54,106 bases of DNA from Bacteroidia bacterium (GTDB taxonomy: Bacteria > Bacteroidota > Bacteroidia > Bacteroidales > Prolixibacteraceae), in contig JAPLDT010000038.1 of NCBI GenBank assembly GCA_026391315.1, forward strand, positions 1 through 54,106. Reading direction: 5' to 3'. The notes below the pieces were generated by a model. That model did no database searches. It saw nothing but the letters and a program-made list of their open reading frames with translations, and was not told the origin of the DNA. Shown here one piece after another: positions 17,585-25,466 of this stretch (positions within the stretch are counted from its first letter, which is position 1; each line of letters starts with the position of its first letter). The position numbers were made by a program, and so were the translations under genes.

Positions 17585-17802
17585 TCTTCTATTTCTTTGT
17601 CTGCCTGATCGCTTTTTAAAAATTGTCCGTTTTTGAATTGTTGCCGGGCTTCTTCTACCGCTTTTTTCTGTTCATCAGAAAGTTCATAAATGTTGTCGGT
17701 TTCTTCATTTACGATTAAACGGTACATCTCTTCCAATATTTCGTTATTTTGAGTTTGATTGATTTTGCCTATCAATCTTTTCTTTAATTCAATTGAAGTC
17801 AT
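17569..17802 (-). CDS. Antitoxin partner of the RelE/ParE-family toxin
   Basis: This 77-residue acidic, mainly helical protein begins MTSIELKKRLIGKINQ and ends YELSDEQKKAVEEARQQF...IEEWLGK. The last part matches the toxin-binding tail of antitoxins in Bacteroidota TA pairs. It has no obvious classical DNA-binding motif. It is encoded first, overlapping the toxin by 16 bases, so it is translated ahead of the toxin. The same gene order and overlap geometry are seen at 11394-11627. Confidence 0.8.
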   Translation of the reverse strand: MTSIELKKRLIGKINQTQNNEILEEMYRLIVNEETDNIYELSDEQKKAVEEARQQFKNGQFLKSDQADKEIEEWLGK

Positions 17803-17872
17803 GATATTTCGTTTTTTACAAATTTACAATATTTGTCACTTTGAGCTGGTAACCTACATATCCCGGGGGTGT

Positions 17873-18100
17873 CTAATCTCCAAAATTAAGTAACATTCTA
17901 CTTCTAAGAACTTGTCGTTCATATTCCTGCAACAATTCGAATGCCTCATGATTCCCCTGATCATAAGCCATCTGCATCTGTTTTCGAAATAGATCAAGAT
18001 GTTTACTGAGCTTTTTATCATCCCAGACCTTCATCTCTTCAATGTAGCTTTCAGCATTTTTTAATGCTTCTTCAATCTTGATTTTTGTATTGGTTTTCAT
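17873..18100 (-). CDS. Small charged helical protein linked to the restriction-modification gene
   Basis: This 75-residue protein is rich in Lys, Glu and Gln and predicted to be almost entirely helical (IEEALKNAESYIEEMKVWDD, LFRKQMQMAYDQGNHEAF). I do not recognise a family. Its ATGA start overlaps the stop of the 959-residue restriction-modification gene by 4 bases, a strong sign of translational coupling. It may be a regulator, an accessory subunit, or a control factor of that enzyme; no motif decides. The 70 bases between it and the antitoxin gene hold no gene. Confidence 0.6.
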   Translation of the reverse strand: MKTNTKIKIEEALKNAESYIEEMKVWDDKKLSKHLDLFRKQMQMAYDQGNHEAFELLQEYERQVLRSRMLLNFGD

Positions 18101-20976
18101 CTCCCTTCCATAATTTTTATTTCATCTTCAGTTAAATCATATAGCTGGTAAACAATTTCGTTTATCCGGTTTTCGCAATAATCAATCTTGCTCTCTAGTT
18201 GAGAAACTCTTGATCCTAGCTTTGTTGTATATTTTTCTTCATTAAGAAACAATAGTTGGTCAACAAGTTTTACGATTTCATCGTGTTTCTCAACTTCTTT
18301 TATGTTTTCAAAATCAATTTCTCTAATAGGAAGCTTTCTCAAATCACCTACCGACAATCTAGGAAATGAATTTGCTTCAATCTTATTTGAAGTATAAGTA
18401 AACAAAAATGATAACAGTTCAGAGTTAAGAACACCGCAAAGAAATTTCATTGAAAATGCAGTGTCATGGGTTGGATTTACGTTGAGAATCGTTTTATAAT
18501 TGCAATATGTTTTCTCAACATAGGATGCTTGAATTTTATAAGGACTCTTGCTTGTGATTTCTCTGACTAATACTCTTGCTCCCGTTAACCAATCCATTGA
18601 CCGGTAGTCGTGAAGCCAAGGCCCATATTTTATCCATTGGCCTTTCCCCCTTTTTATTAAATACCGGCTTACGTCTGACCCTGCAAGTTCTTCCAGATAT
18701 TCATCACCTAATTTCTCATCAGAATGAAATATACGTTGTTCAATTTGTTCTTTTGTATGTTTACCACTATTGTATGCCTGACATCCAAGTGATGCTCTCG
18801 CTACTTCGTCAAGTCGTCTGTTTTGACTAATAATCTTCAAAGCTAATTTGCCTTCTTCACTTAGAGTCCTAATATCAATACTATAGCCTATTTCCTCCAA
18901 AAAATAAAATTGTTTTTCTTGAAATATTTCTGGTGAAATAAAATTTTCTTTATCTGCTTTAAAGAAATTAATTATATGTTTTGCATCTGGTAATTCATTT
19001 TGTAGAATAATGATTTCTGTATATACATCAGCTTGTTCGAATACTTTGAAATTAAGATGAAATATTTCATTAATCAAATAATTCTTAAGAATATGCTTTC
19101 TGAGTTTATCGGTGAATTGTTGTGTCATCCATGTGCTTGGTAATATGAATCCAAGCCTTCCTTTTTCTCGAAGAAGTTTTAATCCTTTTTCTAAAAATAG
19201 ATGATAAAGGTCAACTTTATATTGAGAAACCTTATAATGATTAAGATACGCAACCTCTCTTTCAGGGAATAGATCATTAGAAATTAAAACGTAAGGTGGA
19301 TTACCTATCACACAATCAAAACCTCCTTGCTTAAAAACTTCTTGAAACGCTTTTTGCCAACTAAATGGTTTGATTTTCTTCTCAAAACCAAAATCTAGCT
19401 CACCTCCATAAAAATCAATATCAACCAAGCTGTTACCGTCTTTGATGTTATTGTCTAGTGTTGGTAAAACCCGTTCGTGAAAAATGGATAACTGATAAGC
19501 GATTGAAGCGTCCGTTTCGCCTTCCATGCATTTCAGAAGCAGGCTCAGCTTGGTTACTTCAACTGCATTTACATCAATATCAACTCCGTAGATGTTGTTG
19601 AGCAAAATGCGTTTCTTCTCGGCGGTAGTGAGGTTGCCTTCGGGAGTAAGAACATCACTTTTAACCCCTTTCCGAAGAATAGGGGAATTCCCTTTGGACG
19701 TACCGTTTTCGGTGTAGAAATTCTTATGCCAGTCTAATAAATACTGGTAAGCTCCGATCAAAAAGCTGCCACTGCCACAGGCGGGATCAACAATTTTTAT
19801 CTGGCTGATCTCTTTAGGTGTCTTGCCTTCTACGAGTTTACCGACGGTGTTTTTTACAATGTATTCCACCACATATTGCGGGGTATAATAGACGCCGCCT
19901 GCTTTACGGACTTCGGGTTTTTCTTCAATTTTGGCATGGTGTCCGGGCGTAATCCTGATCACTTTACCCAAAAACTGTTCGTAAGCACTACCTAATATTT
20001 CGACGGCCAATATGGAAAACTCGTAAGGACTCTCGGGGTAATACAACTCTTTGATGATGGTTTTAATCACCTTGTTGTCGATCTTTATATCCTTGCTGAG
20101 CTTGTCTTTTTTAAAGTCGAAGAGTCCGGAATTGTATTTCGCGTCGGCCTCTCCGAAAATAGCAAACATGTTTTGGTAACTGTCTCCTTGCTTAACCGCG
20201 TTTTGCAAATTGCCGTAAGGTTCTATGCCCCTGTCCTCGGCAATGCGCAAAAAGATAATACGGTCGAGGGTTTGCTGGACCACGAAATTTATTTCGTCTT
20301 CGTCCAGGTTTTTGTTGTTCCAACTGATCGAAGTAGCAAGGTAGGTTCTCCAACTATCCAACGATAGTAAGAACTCTTTGTCAACCGTGGCTGTCCCTCT
20401 TTTGTTGGCAATGCCTTGCACATACTTGTCGAAGCTACCTTTAAGCACCCGTTCTTTGCTGAATGTATCCCAGATAAAATCAAACTCTTTTAGGTATTCG
20501 CGAAAAGTCAGGTATTTTATTCTCGCAACGGATGCTTTGTCGGTGGGGTTTGGCTTTTTAGTGCAGTCATAAATGGCAAATTCCTCAAAGTCGGTAATGA
20601 TACTCACTGAAAGTTTGGCATTCCAACCATAACGTCTTACCTGATAGGCTGGTAAAATATCGTCTTTTATGGCGACGCTGGGTTTTTTCGCTTCAACAAA
20701 AAATAACCTCTTCCCGCCGGAGAGCCGGAAAGAATAGTCGGGGGCTTTTGTCGCTTTACCAATCTTCACCCGGTCTTCATGAATCACTTCCCGATAGGCT
20801 TCGGCATATCCTTGTTCATTGTCGATATCCCACCCCAATGCTTTGAAAAACGGATCGATGAAGTCCCTGCGGGTAAGGGTTTCATTGTAGTTTACGTTTT
20901 TATAAGAATCAAATTGCTCGCCAAAGCGTTCGACCAGTTCCGATATTTTCTGAAAGGCTGCCTCTTTAGTAATCAT
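18097..20976 (-). CDS. Type IIG-like restriction-modification enzyme (Eco57I/TaqI-C family)
   Basis: This 959-residue single-chain protein has an N-terminal nuclease-like part with the PD-(D/E)xK pattern Asp80...Glu95-Ala-Lys97 (APDYSF and FFVEAKKP), a helical linker, and an N6-adenine methyltransferase core with motif I VDPACGSGSFL (396-406) and catalytic NPPY (559-562). The C-terminal region contains TaqI-C-like target recognition elements (LLSFLFTYTSNK, NSFPRLSVGDLRKLP) and a terminal coiled coil. Such enzymes methylate one strand and cut at a distance from the site, acting in phage defence. No separate R or S gene is present. It is divergent from the arsenic island and precedes the small 75-residue gene. 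Confidence 0.88.
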   Translation of the reverse strand: MITKEAAFQKISELVERFGEQFDSYKNVNYNETLTRRDFIDPFFKALGWDIDNEQGYAEAYREVIHEDRVKIGKATKAPDYSFRLSGGKRLFFVEAKKPSVAIKDDILPAYQVRRYGWNAKLSVSIITDFEEFAIYDCTKKPNPTDKASVARIKYLTFREYLKEFDFIWDTFSKERVLKGSFDKYVQGIANKRGTATVDKEFLLSLDSWRTYLATSISWNNKNLDEDEINFVVQQTLDRIIFLRIAEDRGIEPYGNLQNAVKQGDSYQNMFAIFGEADAKYNSGLFDFKKDKLSKDIKIDNKVIKTIIKELYYPESPYEFSILAVEILGSAYEQFLGKVIRITPGHHAKIEEKPEVRKAGGVYYTPQYVVEYIVKNTVGKLVEGKTPKEISQIKIVDPACGSGSFLIGAYQYLLDWHKNFYTENGTSKGNSPILRKGVKSDVLTPEGNLTTAEKKRILLNNIYGVDIDVNAVEVTKLSLLLKCMEGETDASIAYQLSIFHERVLPTLDNNIKDGNSLVDIDFYGGELDFGFEKKIKPFSWQKAFQEVFKQGGFDCVIGNPPYVLISNDLFPEREVAYLNHYKVSQYKVDLYHLFLEKGLKLLREKGRLGFILPSTWMTQQFTDKLRKHILKNYLINEIFHLNFKVFEQADVYTEIIILQNELPDAKHIINFFKADKENFISPEIFQEKQFYFLEEIGYSIDIRTLSEEGKLALKIISQNRRLDEVARASLGCQAYNSGKHTKEQIEQRIFHSDEKLGDEYLEELAGSDVSRYLIKRGKGQWIKYGPWLHDYRSMDWLTGARVLVREITSKSPYKIQASYVEKTYCNYKTILNVNPTHDTAFSMKFLCGVLNSELLSFLFTYTSNKIEANSFPRLSVGDLRKLPIREIDFENIKEVEKHDEIVKLVDQLLFLNEEKYTTKLGSRVSQLESKIDYCENRINEIVYQLYDLTEDEIKIMEGR

Positions 20977-21127
20977 TCATCTGTTTGTTAAATTAGGTCT
21001 GTTAAAAATACGATTTTATAATTCAAATCCCTCTTTTTCTTATATCTCCAGTATTTAAAGAATAGACTTCAATGGATCCATTATTTTAAATTAAAATTTG
21101 CATAACTGAATAAAAACACTTTACTTT

Positions 21128-21145
21128 GTTCGCAATTTCACGAAC
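21128..21145 (+). promoter_or_regulatory. Putative ArsR operator before arsR1
   Basis: The sequence GTTCGC-AATTTC-ACGAAC is an inverted repeat with one mismatch, ending 8 bases before the ATG of arsR1. It partly overlaps a possible -7 element (TACTTTG at 21122-21128), with TTTG at 21097-21100 as a possible -33 element. The same arrangement, GTTCGT-N6-ACGAAC, occurs at 22861-22878 before the arsP-like gene. This suggests one repressor controls both starts. Confidence 0.7.
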
Positions 21146-21153
21146 AACGAACA

Positions 21154-21483
21154 ATGACAAAAGAAATAATCACCAAAGAGCAACAAAAGGCGGCTCGTTA
21201 CGCCAAAGCAATGGGGCACCCTATCAGAATGTATGTGCTTGATTTATTGTCGAAACAATCTTGCTGTTATAGCGGAGATTTGACCGAAGACCTGCCAATC
21301 GTCAAGTCAACACTGTCCCAACATCTGAAGGAGTTGAAAGATGCTGGATTGATTCAGGGTGAAATTGAAGCACCTCGAATTAAATACTGCCTGAACAAGA
21401 AATCTTGGAAAGAAGCGCAGGAGCTGTTCAGAAATTTTCTAAAAATCGATATAGAAGAACCAATACAAAACTGTTTAAAATAG
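21154..21483 (+). CDS. arsR: ArsR-family arsenic-responsive repressor 1
   Basis: This 109-residue winged-helix repressor has the recognition helix region VKSTLSQHLKELKDAGLIQG (50-69). Instead of the E. coli-type CxCxxC in the first DNA-binding helix, it has a vicinal pair Cys37-Cys38 (SKQSCCYSGDL) plus Cys79 and Cys107, a plausible As(III) site. It starts the plus-strand island and has an inverted-repeat operator immediately upstream. It is expected to dissociate on binding arsenite, allowing transcription of arsEFG and, through the second operator, the arsP part. A second, different ArsR lies at 25047. Confidence 0.92.
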   Translation: MTKEIITKEQQKAARYAKAMGHPIRMYVLDLLSKQSCCYSGDLTEDLPIVKSTLSQHLKELKDAGLIQGEIEAPRIKYCLNKKSWKEAQELFRNFLKIDIEEPIQNCLK

Positions 21484-21490
21484 TAAAATC

Positions 21491-21724
21491 ATGGAAATAA
21501 AAATCTTAGGCCCAGGTTGCCCAAAGTGTAAGACACTTGAAAAAATAACCCGCGAAGTAGTTGAGCAAAATGGAATAGATGCCACTATTACCAAAGTAGA
21601 TGATATAATGGAAATCATGAAATACGGTGTCATGACCACTCCGGCGTTGGTCGTAAACGGGAAAGTTGAAATTAAAGGCCGTGTTCCATCTTCAGATGAA
21701 ATCAAACAAGTCCTAACCAGGTAA
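21491..21724 (+). CDS. arsE: Small thioredoxin-fold protein (ArsE-like)
   Basis: This 77-residue protein of the glutaredoxin-like/TM0996 thioredoxin family has the redox motif GCPKC (Cys10, Cys13) and the cis-proline region VMTTPALVVNG. It lies 7 bases after arsR1 and directly before arsF- and arsG-like genes, the order known for the arsEFG set that acts on nitro- and amino-aromatic arsenicals. It probably serves as a cytoplasmic electron carrier. The symbol rests on neighbourhood as much as on sequence, since small thioredoxins are common. Confidence 0.7.
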   Translation: MEIKILGPGCPKCKTLEKITREVVEQNGIDATITKVDDIMEIMKYGVMTTPALVVNGKVEIKGRVPSSDEIKQVLTR

Positions 21725-21734
21725 ATCACTCGGT

Positions 21735-22142
21735 ATGAAAAGAGCAATTTTATTAAGTATATCCATCCTGTTTTTAGGTTGTTTCTTTGGGAAAGCCCAA
21801 ACATCTCAAAAGGAAACCTCCCCTTCCGGATCAGAAAAGATAGAAGCTTATTATTTTCACTTTAATGCCCGGTGTGAAACATGTAGGGCAGTTGAATCTG
21901 AAGCAAAGGCTGATATTCTTAGTCTTTACCCTGGCAGGGCTACCTTTAGGGCCATTAACTTAGATGAGATCTCCAGCAAAGCGATTGCGGAAAAACTTAA
22001 AGTTTCCGGACAAACACTATTGATTGTAAAAGGGGATAAGCAAATAAACCTGACAAATGAGGGATTTTTGTATGCGACAACAAACCCTACCAAGCTCAAA
22101 TCAGTCATCAAACAAAAAGTGGATGGTCTTTTAGATCTTTAA
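21735..22142 (+). CDS. arsF: ArsF-like exported redox protein
   Basis: This 135-residue protein starts with an N-terminal signal or anchor (residues 1-21, ending FFGKAQ) and then a thioredoxin-like domain with RCETCR (Cys47, Cys50). It resembles the ArsF family, annotated as a subunit for reducing nitrophenyl arsenicals. It lies 10 bases after arsE and runs almost directly into arsG (ATG 4 bases after its stop), so the three are one unit. A cell-surface or periplasmic thiol carrier receiving electrons through the CcdA-like ArsG protein is an equally reasonable reading. Confidence 0.72.
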   Translation: MKRAILLSISILFLGCFFGKAQTSQKETSPSGSEKIEAYYFHFNARCETCRAVESEAKADILSLYPGRATFRAINLDEISSKAIAEKLKVSGQTLLIVKGDKQINLTNEGFLYATTNPTKLKSVIKQKVDGLLDL

Positions 22143-22145
22143 TTG

Positions 22146-22844
22146 ATGGATATTCTTACAAACCTTTTAGAAAACAGCACAATGCCTTGGCTTTCAGCCT
22201 TGTTGTTGGGTTTAATGACTGCCATCAGTCCTTGCCCGCTTGCCACCAACATTACGGCTGTCGGCTTTATCAGCAAGGATATTGAAAACCGGAACCGTGT
22301 TTTCGTGAATGGCTTGCTATATACCCTGGGACGGGCAATTTCCTACTCGACTATCGCATTTGTCATTTACCTGGGAGCAGATCAGTTTAAATTTTCTGGT
22401 CCTTTTCAACGTTATGGAGAAAAGATTCTGGGACCATTACTAATTATCATCGGGCTATTTATGCTTGATATAATTAAGATAAAGTTTCCCGGCATGAATA
22501 GGCTTACATCAAAAATGGAAAGCAAAACAAAATGGGGATACTTTGATGCTACCTTACTGGGTATGATATTCGCGTTAGCCTTCTGCCCATATAGCGGAGT
22601 CCTTTATTTCGGCATGCTGGTCCCATTGACGGTATCAAGCGCAACCGGACTTTATTTACCCATAGTCTTTGCAATAGCAACGGGCATACCTGTCATCATT
22701 TTTGCCTGGGTCTTGGCCTACGCGGTTTCAAGTATTGGGAATATTTACAAAAAAGTGAAGAATTTCGAGCTCTGGTTCCGACGGATTATCTCCATTCTGT
22801 TTATTGCAGTCGGTATCTATTATATTTTCAGGGTATTACTTTAA
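22146..22844 (+). CDS. arsG: ArsG-like membrane protein of the CcdA/DsbD family
   Basis: This 232-residue protein has about six membrane segments. It carries the DsbD/CcdA-type cysteines: Cys30 in AISPCPLATN and Cys147 in ALAFCPYSGVL, the pair that shuttles electrons across the membrane in this superfamily. ArsG is described as an efflux permease for aminobenzyl arsenicals, in the order arsE-arsF-arsG as here. The ATG at 22146 is preferred over a TTG three bases earlier. It is followed by a 51-base gap containing the second operator-like palindrome, so the first transcription unit may end here. Confidence 0.78.
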   Translation: MDILTNLLENSTMPWLSALLLGLMTAISPCPLATNITAVGFISKDIENRNRVFVNGLLYTLGRAISYSTIAFVIYLGADQFKFSGPFQRYGEKILGPLLIIIGLFMLDIIKIKFPGMNRLTSKMESKTKWGYFDATLLGMIFALAFCPYSGVLYFGMLVPLTVSSATGLYLPIVFAIATGIPVIIFAWVLAYAVSSIGNIYKKVKNFELWFRRIISILFIAVGIYYIFRVLL

Positions 22845-22860
22845 AAAATTTGCATTATTC

Positions 22861-22878
22861 GTTCGTTTATTTACGAAC
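22861..22878 (+). promoter_or_regulatory. Putative ArsR operator before the arsP-like gene
   Basis: The perfect inverted repeat GTTCGT-TTATTT-ACGAAC lies 17 bases before the ATG of the ArsP-like permease. A TTTG at 22849-22852 could serve as a -33 element. Half-sites and spacing are nearly identical to the site at 21128-21145, indicating an internal, co-regulated promoter. Confidence 0.75.
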
Positions 22879-22895
22879 ATACTGAATCATATTAT

Positions 22896-23918
22896 ATGAA
22901 AAACAAAAAATATACAATCTGGTTACCTGTAGTCCTATTGCCAATTTGGTATTTGATTTATCATTATCTCCAACCAATAACCGATTTTTTCATTGACTCT
23001 ACTTTGGGAATGACTAAAGGGGAGCATCTTACTGAAGCCTTGAGGTTCTTTATTTTTGAGTTTCCAAAGGTGATGCTTTTGCTTACGCTAATTATCTTCA
23101 TTGTCGGAATTATCCGCACCTTCTTTACTCCTGAACGCACTCGGAAAGCCCTCGAAGGGAAAAAAGCCTTTACTGGTAATGTGATGGCTGCAACGCTGGG
23201 AATTGTTACTCCGTTTTGTTCCTGTTCTGCAATCCCTCTCTTCCTAGGATTCGTAGAATCTGGCGTTCCTTTGGGAGTTACTTTCTCCTTTCTTATTTCA
23301 TCACCCATGATCAATGAAGTGGCAATCATTCTGCTATATGGCATGTTTGGCTGGAAGGTTGCCGCTATTTATGTCGGAACGGGATTAGCCATTGCTATTC
23401 TGGCTGGTTGGATCATTGGTTTGCTGAAACTCGAAAAATGGGTAGAACCTTGGGTATATCAAACCCACATGGGCGACAGCGGACCGGAAGAAGAAAAATT
23501 TGCTTTTGTCAAACGGATAAATCTTGGCTATAATGCCATAAAAGAAATTGTAGGCAAAGTTTGGATTTATGTGGCGCTTGGAATTCTTGTTGGTGCAGGT
23601 GCTCATGGATATGTTCCTGAAGAATTTATGGCAGCATTGATGGGGAAATCTGCCTGGTATTCAATCCCTCTTTCAGTTTTGATCGGGATTCCCTTGTATT
23701 CCAATGCTGCGGGTATTGTTCCGATTGTCTCGGTGCTAATTGAAAAAGGAGCCTCTCTTGGTACAGCCCTAGCTTTTATGATGGCTGTAATTGGCCTTTC
23801 CCTACCGGAGATGGTAATCCTTAGAAAAGTATTAAAACTCCCACTAATCTTCACTTTTATTGGAATTGTAGGTTTCGGAATAATGATTGTGGGGTATTTG
23901 TTTAATTACATTTTTTAA
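22896..23918 (+). CDS. arsP: ArsP-type permease (DUF318/UPF0718 family)
   Basis: This 340-residue protein has about eight to ten membrane segments and the family signature GIVTPFCSCSAIP (102-114, Cys108 and Cys110), repeated in outline as IPLYSNAAGIVPI later on. ArsP members export trivalent organoarsenicals such as methylarsenite; close relatives in the superfamily export other metals, so the substrate is inferred from the arsenic neighbourhood. ArsM encoded in the same island would produce methylated As(III), the logical substrate. It is preceded by its own operator-like palindrome and followed after 4 bases by a rhodanese gene. Confidence 0.85.
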   Translation: MKNKKYTIWLPVVLLPIWYLIYHYLQPITDFFIDSTLGMTKGEHLTEALRFFIFEFPKVMLLLTLIIFIVGIIRTFFTPERTRKALEGKKAFTGNVMAATLGIVTPFCSCSAIPLFLGFVESGVPLGVTFSFLISSPMINEVAIILLYGMFGWKVAAIYVGTGLAIAILAGWIIGLLKLEKWVEPWVYQTHMGDSGPEEEKFAFVKRINLGYNAIKEIVGKVWIYVALGILVGAGAHGYVPEEFMAALMGKSAWYSIPLSVLIGIPLYSNAAGIVPIVSVLIEKGASLGTALAFMMAVIGLSLPEMVILRKVLKLPLIFTFIGIVGFGIMIVGYLFNYIF

Positions 23919-23922
23919 AACG

Positions 23923-24348
23923 ATGAAAACAACAGAAAGACCAACCTTGCAAAATTTTCATATTGAAGGGGTAAAACATATCGTCCCCTCAGATGCGCAC
24001 CAAGCCATTGTAAAAGGTGAAGCTGTATTGATTGATGTACGCGAATTAAGCGAAGTCAGACTCGAGAAAATTCCTCTCGATCGTGTATTGAACCATCCGA
24101 TGTCGGTAATTACAGATCGCTTGCCATATATATCAAAAGATCAGCATATAATATTGATATGTCAGGGTGGGGTTCGTAGTGTGAAGGTTGCCAATTTGCT
24201 CAACAGGCAAGGGTATCCAGATGTTGCTAATCTGGAAGGTGGAATTTCTTTGTGGAAAGCACAAGGCCTTCCCATTGAGAGCAATATCCCTGTTGGGGGA
24301 TGTGGGTGCACACCTGTATTTCCTAAAACAGGATTTAAAATGCTTTAA
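23923..24348 (+). CDS. Rhodanese-domain protein with C-terminal CGC
   Basis: This 141-residue single rhodanese domain has the active-site loop CQGGVRS with catalytic Cys80, and LIDVRE at 37-42. The C-terminus adds GGCGCTPVF (Cys127, Cys129), a pair that might bind a thiophilic metalloid or take part in persulfide transfer. The ATG at 23923 lies 5 bases after the arsP stop and gives the normal domain start; an upstream in-frame extension overlaps arsP and is unlikely. Its N-terminal 40 residues are mirrored by a decayed copy at 24830-24955. Sulfur-transfer or thiol chemistry supporting arsenic handling is an inference. Confidence 0.85.
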   Translation: MKTTERPTLQNFHIEGVKHIVPSDAHQAIVKGEAVLIDVRELSEVRLEKIPLDRVLNHPMSVITDRLPYISKDQHIILICQGGVRSVKVANLLNRQGYPDVANLEGGISLWKAQGLPIESNIPVGGCGCTPVFPKTGFKML

Positions 24349-24403
24349 TCAGGAATTATTCATTAAAAAGTAGTTCAAAATTAAAATTTGAGGATGATTG
24401 GAA

Positions 24404-24823
24404 ATGAAAAAAATTAATATTCACAGGTTCCTTATTGCATTCATTTTTGTGTCAACCATGCTGTCCGATGTTTATGCACAAAGTGCCTTAACAACAAAGA
24501 ACCAGAATCCGGTCAGTGAGCAAACAAATGAAGTCAATAAATACAAAGTAACATTTATTGAACTTGGCTCTGTGCGTTGCATCCCCTGCCAGAAAATGCA
24601 AACGGTCATGAAAGCAATCAAAAAGAAATATGGCAGTCAGGTAAAAGTGGTTTTTCACGATGTCTGGACAAATGAAGGAAAACCGTTTGGCAAACAGTAT
24701 AGTATTGAGGTAATTCCTACCCAAATATTTTTAGATGAAAACGGTAAGGAATTTTCCCGGCATGAAGGATATTTCCCGGAAGATGAACTGGTAAAGGTAT
24801 TGAAGACAAAAGGAGTTAATTAG
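24404..24823 (+). CDS. Exported thioredoxin-family protein
   Basis: This 139-residue protein has a signal peptide (MKKINIHRFL to about residue 25, YAQ) and a thioredoxin fold with RCIPCQKM (Cys59, Cys62) and the cis-proline EVIPTQIFLDENG. It should act on the periplasmic side as a thiol-disulfide or arsenate-reduction partner. It could receive electrons from the CcdA-like ArsG protein, but that link is only contextual. The ATG at 24404 is chosen rather than a TTG at 24398. A 196-base stretch with a rhodanese remnant follows. Confidence 0.85.
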   Translation: MKKINIHRFLIAFIFVSTMLSDVYAQSALTTKNQNPVSEQTNEVNKYKVTFIELGSVRCIPCQKMQTVMKAIKKKYGSQVKVVFHDVWTNEGKPFGKQYSIEVIPTQIFLDENGKEFSRHEGYFPEDELVKVLKTKGVN

Positions 24824-24829
24824 CTTTCT

Positions 24830-24955
24830 ATGACCATGGTAACAACTGAGCAATTCCAAATGAAAAAATTTCATTTTGAAGGAGTACTGCATGTTACTGC
24901 AAAAAATGCATTTGATGGTGTTAAAATGGGAGAAGCAATTTCATTTATAGCATAA
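24830..24955 (+). pseudogene. Fragment of a rhodanese gene (N-terminal remnant)
   Basis: A 41-codon open frame reads MTMVTTEQFQMKKFHFEGVL, followed by HVTAKNAFDGVKMGEAISFIA. It matches the first 40 residues of the intact rhodanese at 23923 (TLQNFHIEGVKHIVPSDA and AIVKGEAVLID) at many positions and stops where the catalytic part would begin. It therefore looks like the remains of a duplicated rhodanese gene lost by deletion, marking an old junction between the arsP part and the arsR2 part of the island. Confidence 0.75.
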
Positions 24956-24995
24956 AAACAAAATCAACTACTAATTTATAACATTACTGTTAAGA

Positions 24996-25026
24996 TTTGT
25001 TTATTGAAAAATATGTCGTATGTTTG
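24996..25026 (+). promoter_or_regulatory. Bacteroidota-type promoter for arsR2
   Basis: TTTG at 24996-24999, a 19-base spacer, and TATGTTTG at 25019-25026 match the Bacteroidota housekeeping sigma consensus (TTTG, 19-20 bases, TAnnTTTG) exactly. Transcription would begin about 14 bases before the ATG at 25047. This shows that the upstream ATG at 25020 lies inside the promoter and is not the start codon. Confidence 0.8.
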
Positions 25027-25046
25027 CGTCAATAGAAATAGCATCT

Positions 25047-25451
25047 ATGAACAAATCAGAAAAATTTAATGACAATCTACAGGAACTAGCGCGGTTTGCC
25101 AGGGTAATCTCCCATCCGGCCCGTCTGGCAGTCCTTCAGTACCTGGCAGAAACCAAGACCTGCATCTCCGGAGATATTACCGATTTCATTCCGCTGAGCC
25201 GAACTACTGTTTCACAGCATTTGAAGGAGCTCAGGGATTTGGGCCTGATTCACGGCGAGATAGATGGATTGAAAATAAACTACTGCTTATGTCTATCTGC
25301 CATTGAGAAGTACAGCCAATTATTCGATTCATTTTTCACTCCAATCAAAACAAGTACAGTTGATTGCAATACAATTGATTGCAATACTGAAAAATGTATT
25401 TCCGATGTAAATTCATCTGAGGAACTTCAAAAACAAAATATTGAAAACTAA
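25047..25451 (+). CDS. ArsR-family repressor 2 with cysteine-rich tail
   Basis: This 134-residue winged-helix repressor has the recognition segment LSRTTVSQHLKELRDLGLIHG. Candidate metalloid ligands are Cys39 in the first DNA-binding helix (TKTCISGDI), Cys80 and Cys82 (NYCLCLS), and a tail with Cys107, Cys112 and Cys117 (VDCNTIDCNTEKC). It is clearly not a copy of arsR1, and its promoter lacks the GTTCGT palindrome, so it probably recognises a different operator. It opens the second half of the island: lipoprotein, ABC exporter, arsD-arsA, arsC genes, arsM and acr3. Confidence 0.9.
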   Translation: MNKSEKFNDNLQELARFARVISHPARLAVLQYLAETKTCISGDITDFIPLSRTTVSQHLKELRDLGLIHGEIDGLKINYCLCLSAIEKYSQLFDSFFTPIKTSTVDCNTIDCNTEKCISDVNSSEELQKQNIEN

Positions 25452-25466
25452 TAAAAATCAAAAAAC

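Noticed and set aside
25020-25046. Earlier ATG for arsR2
   Set aside because: This ATG is part of the -7 element TATGTTTG of a perfect promoter, so it would precede the transcript start.
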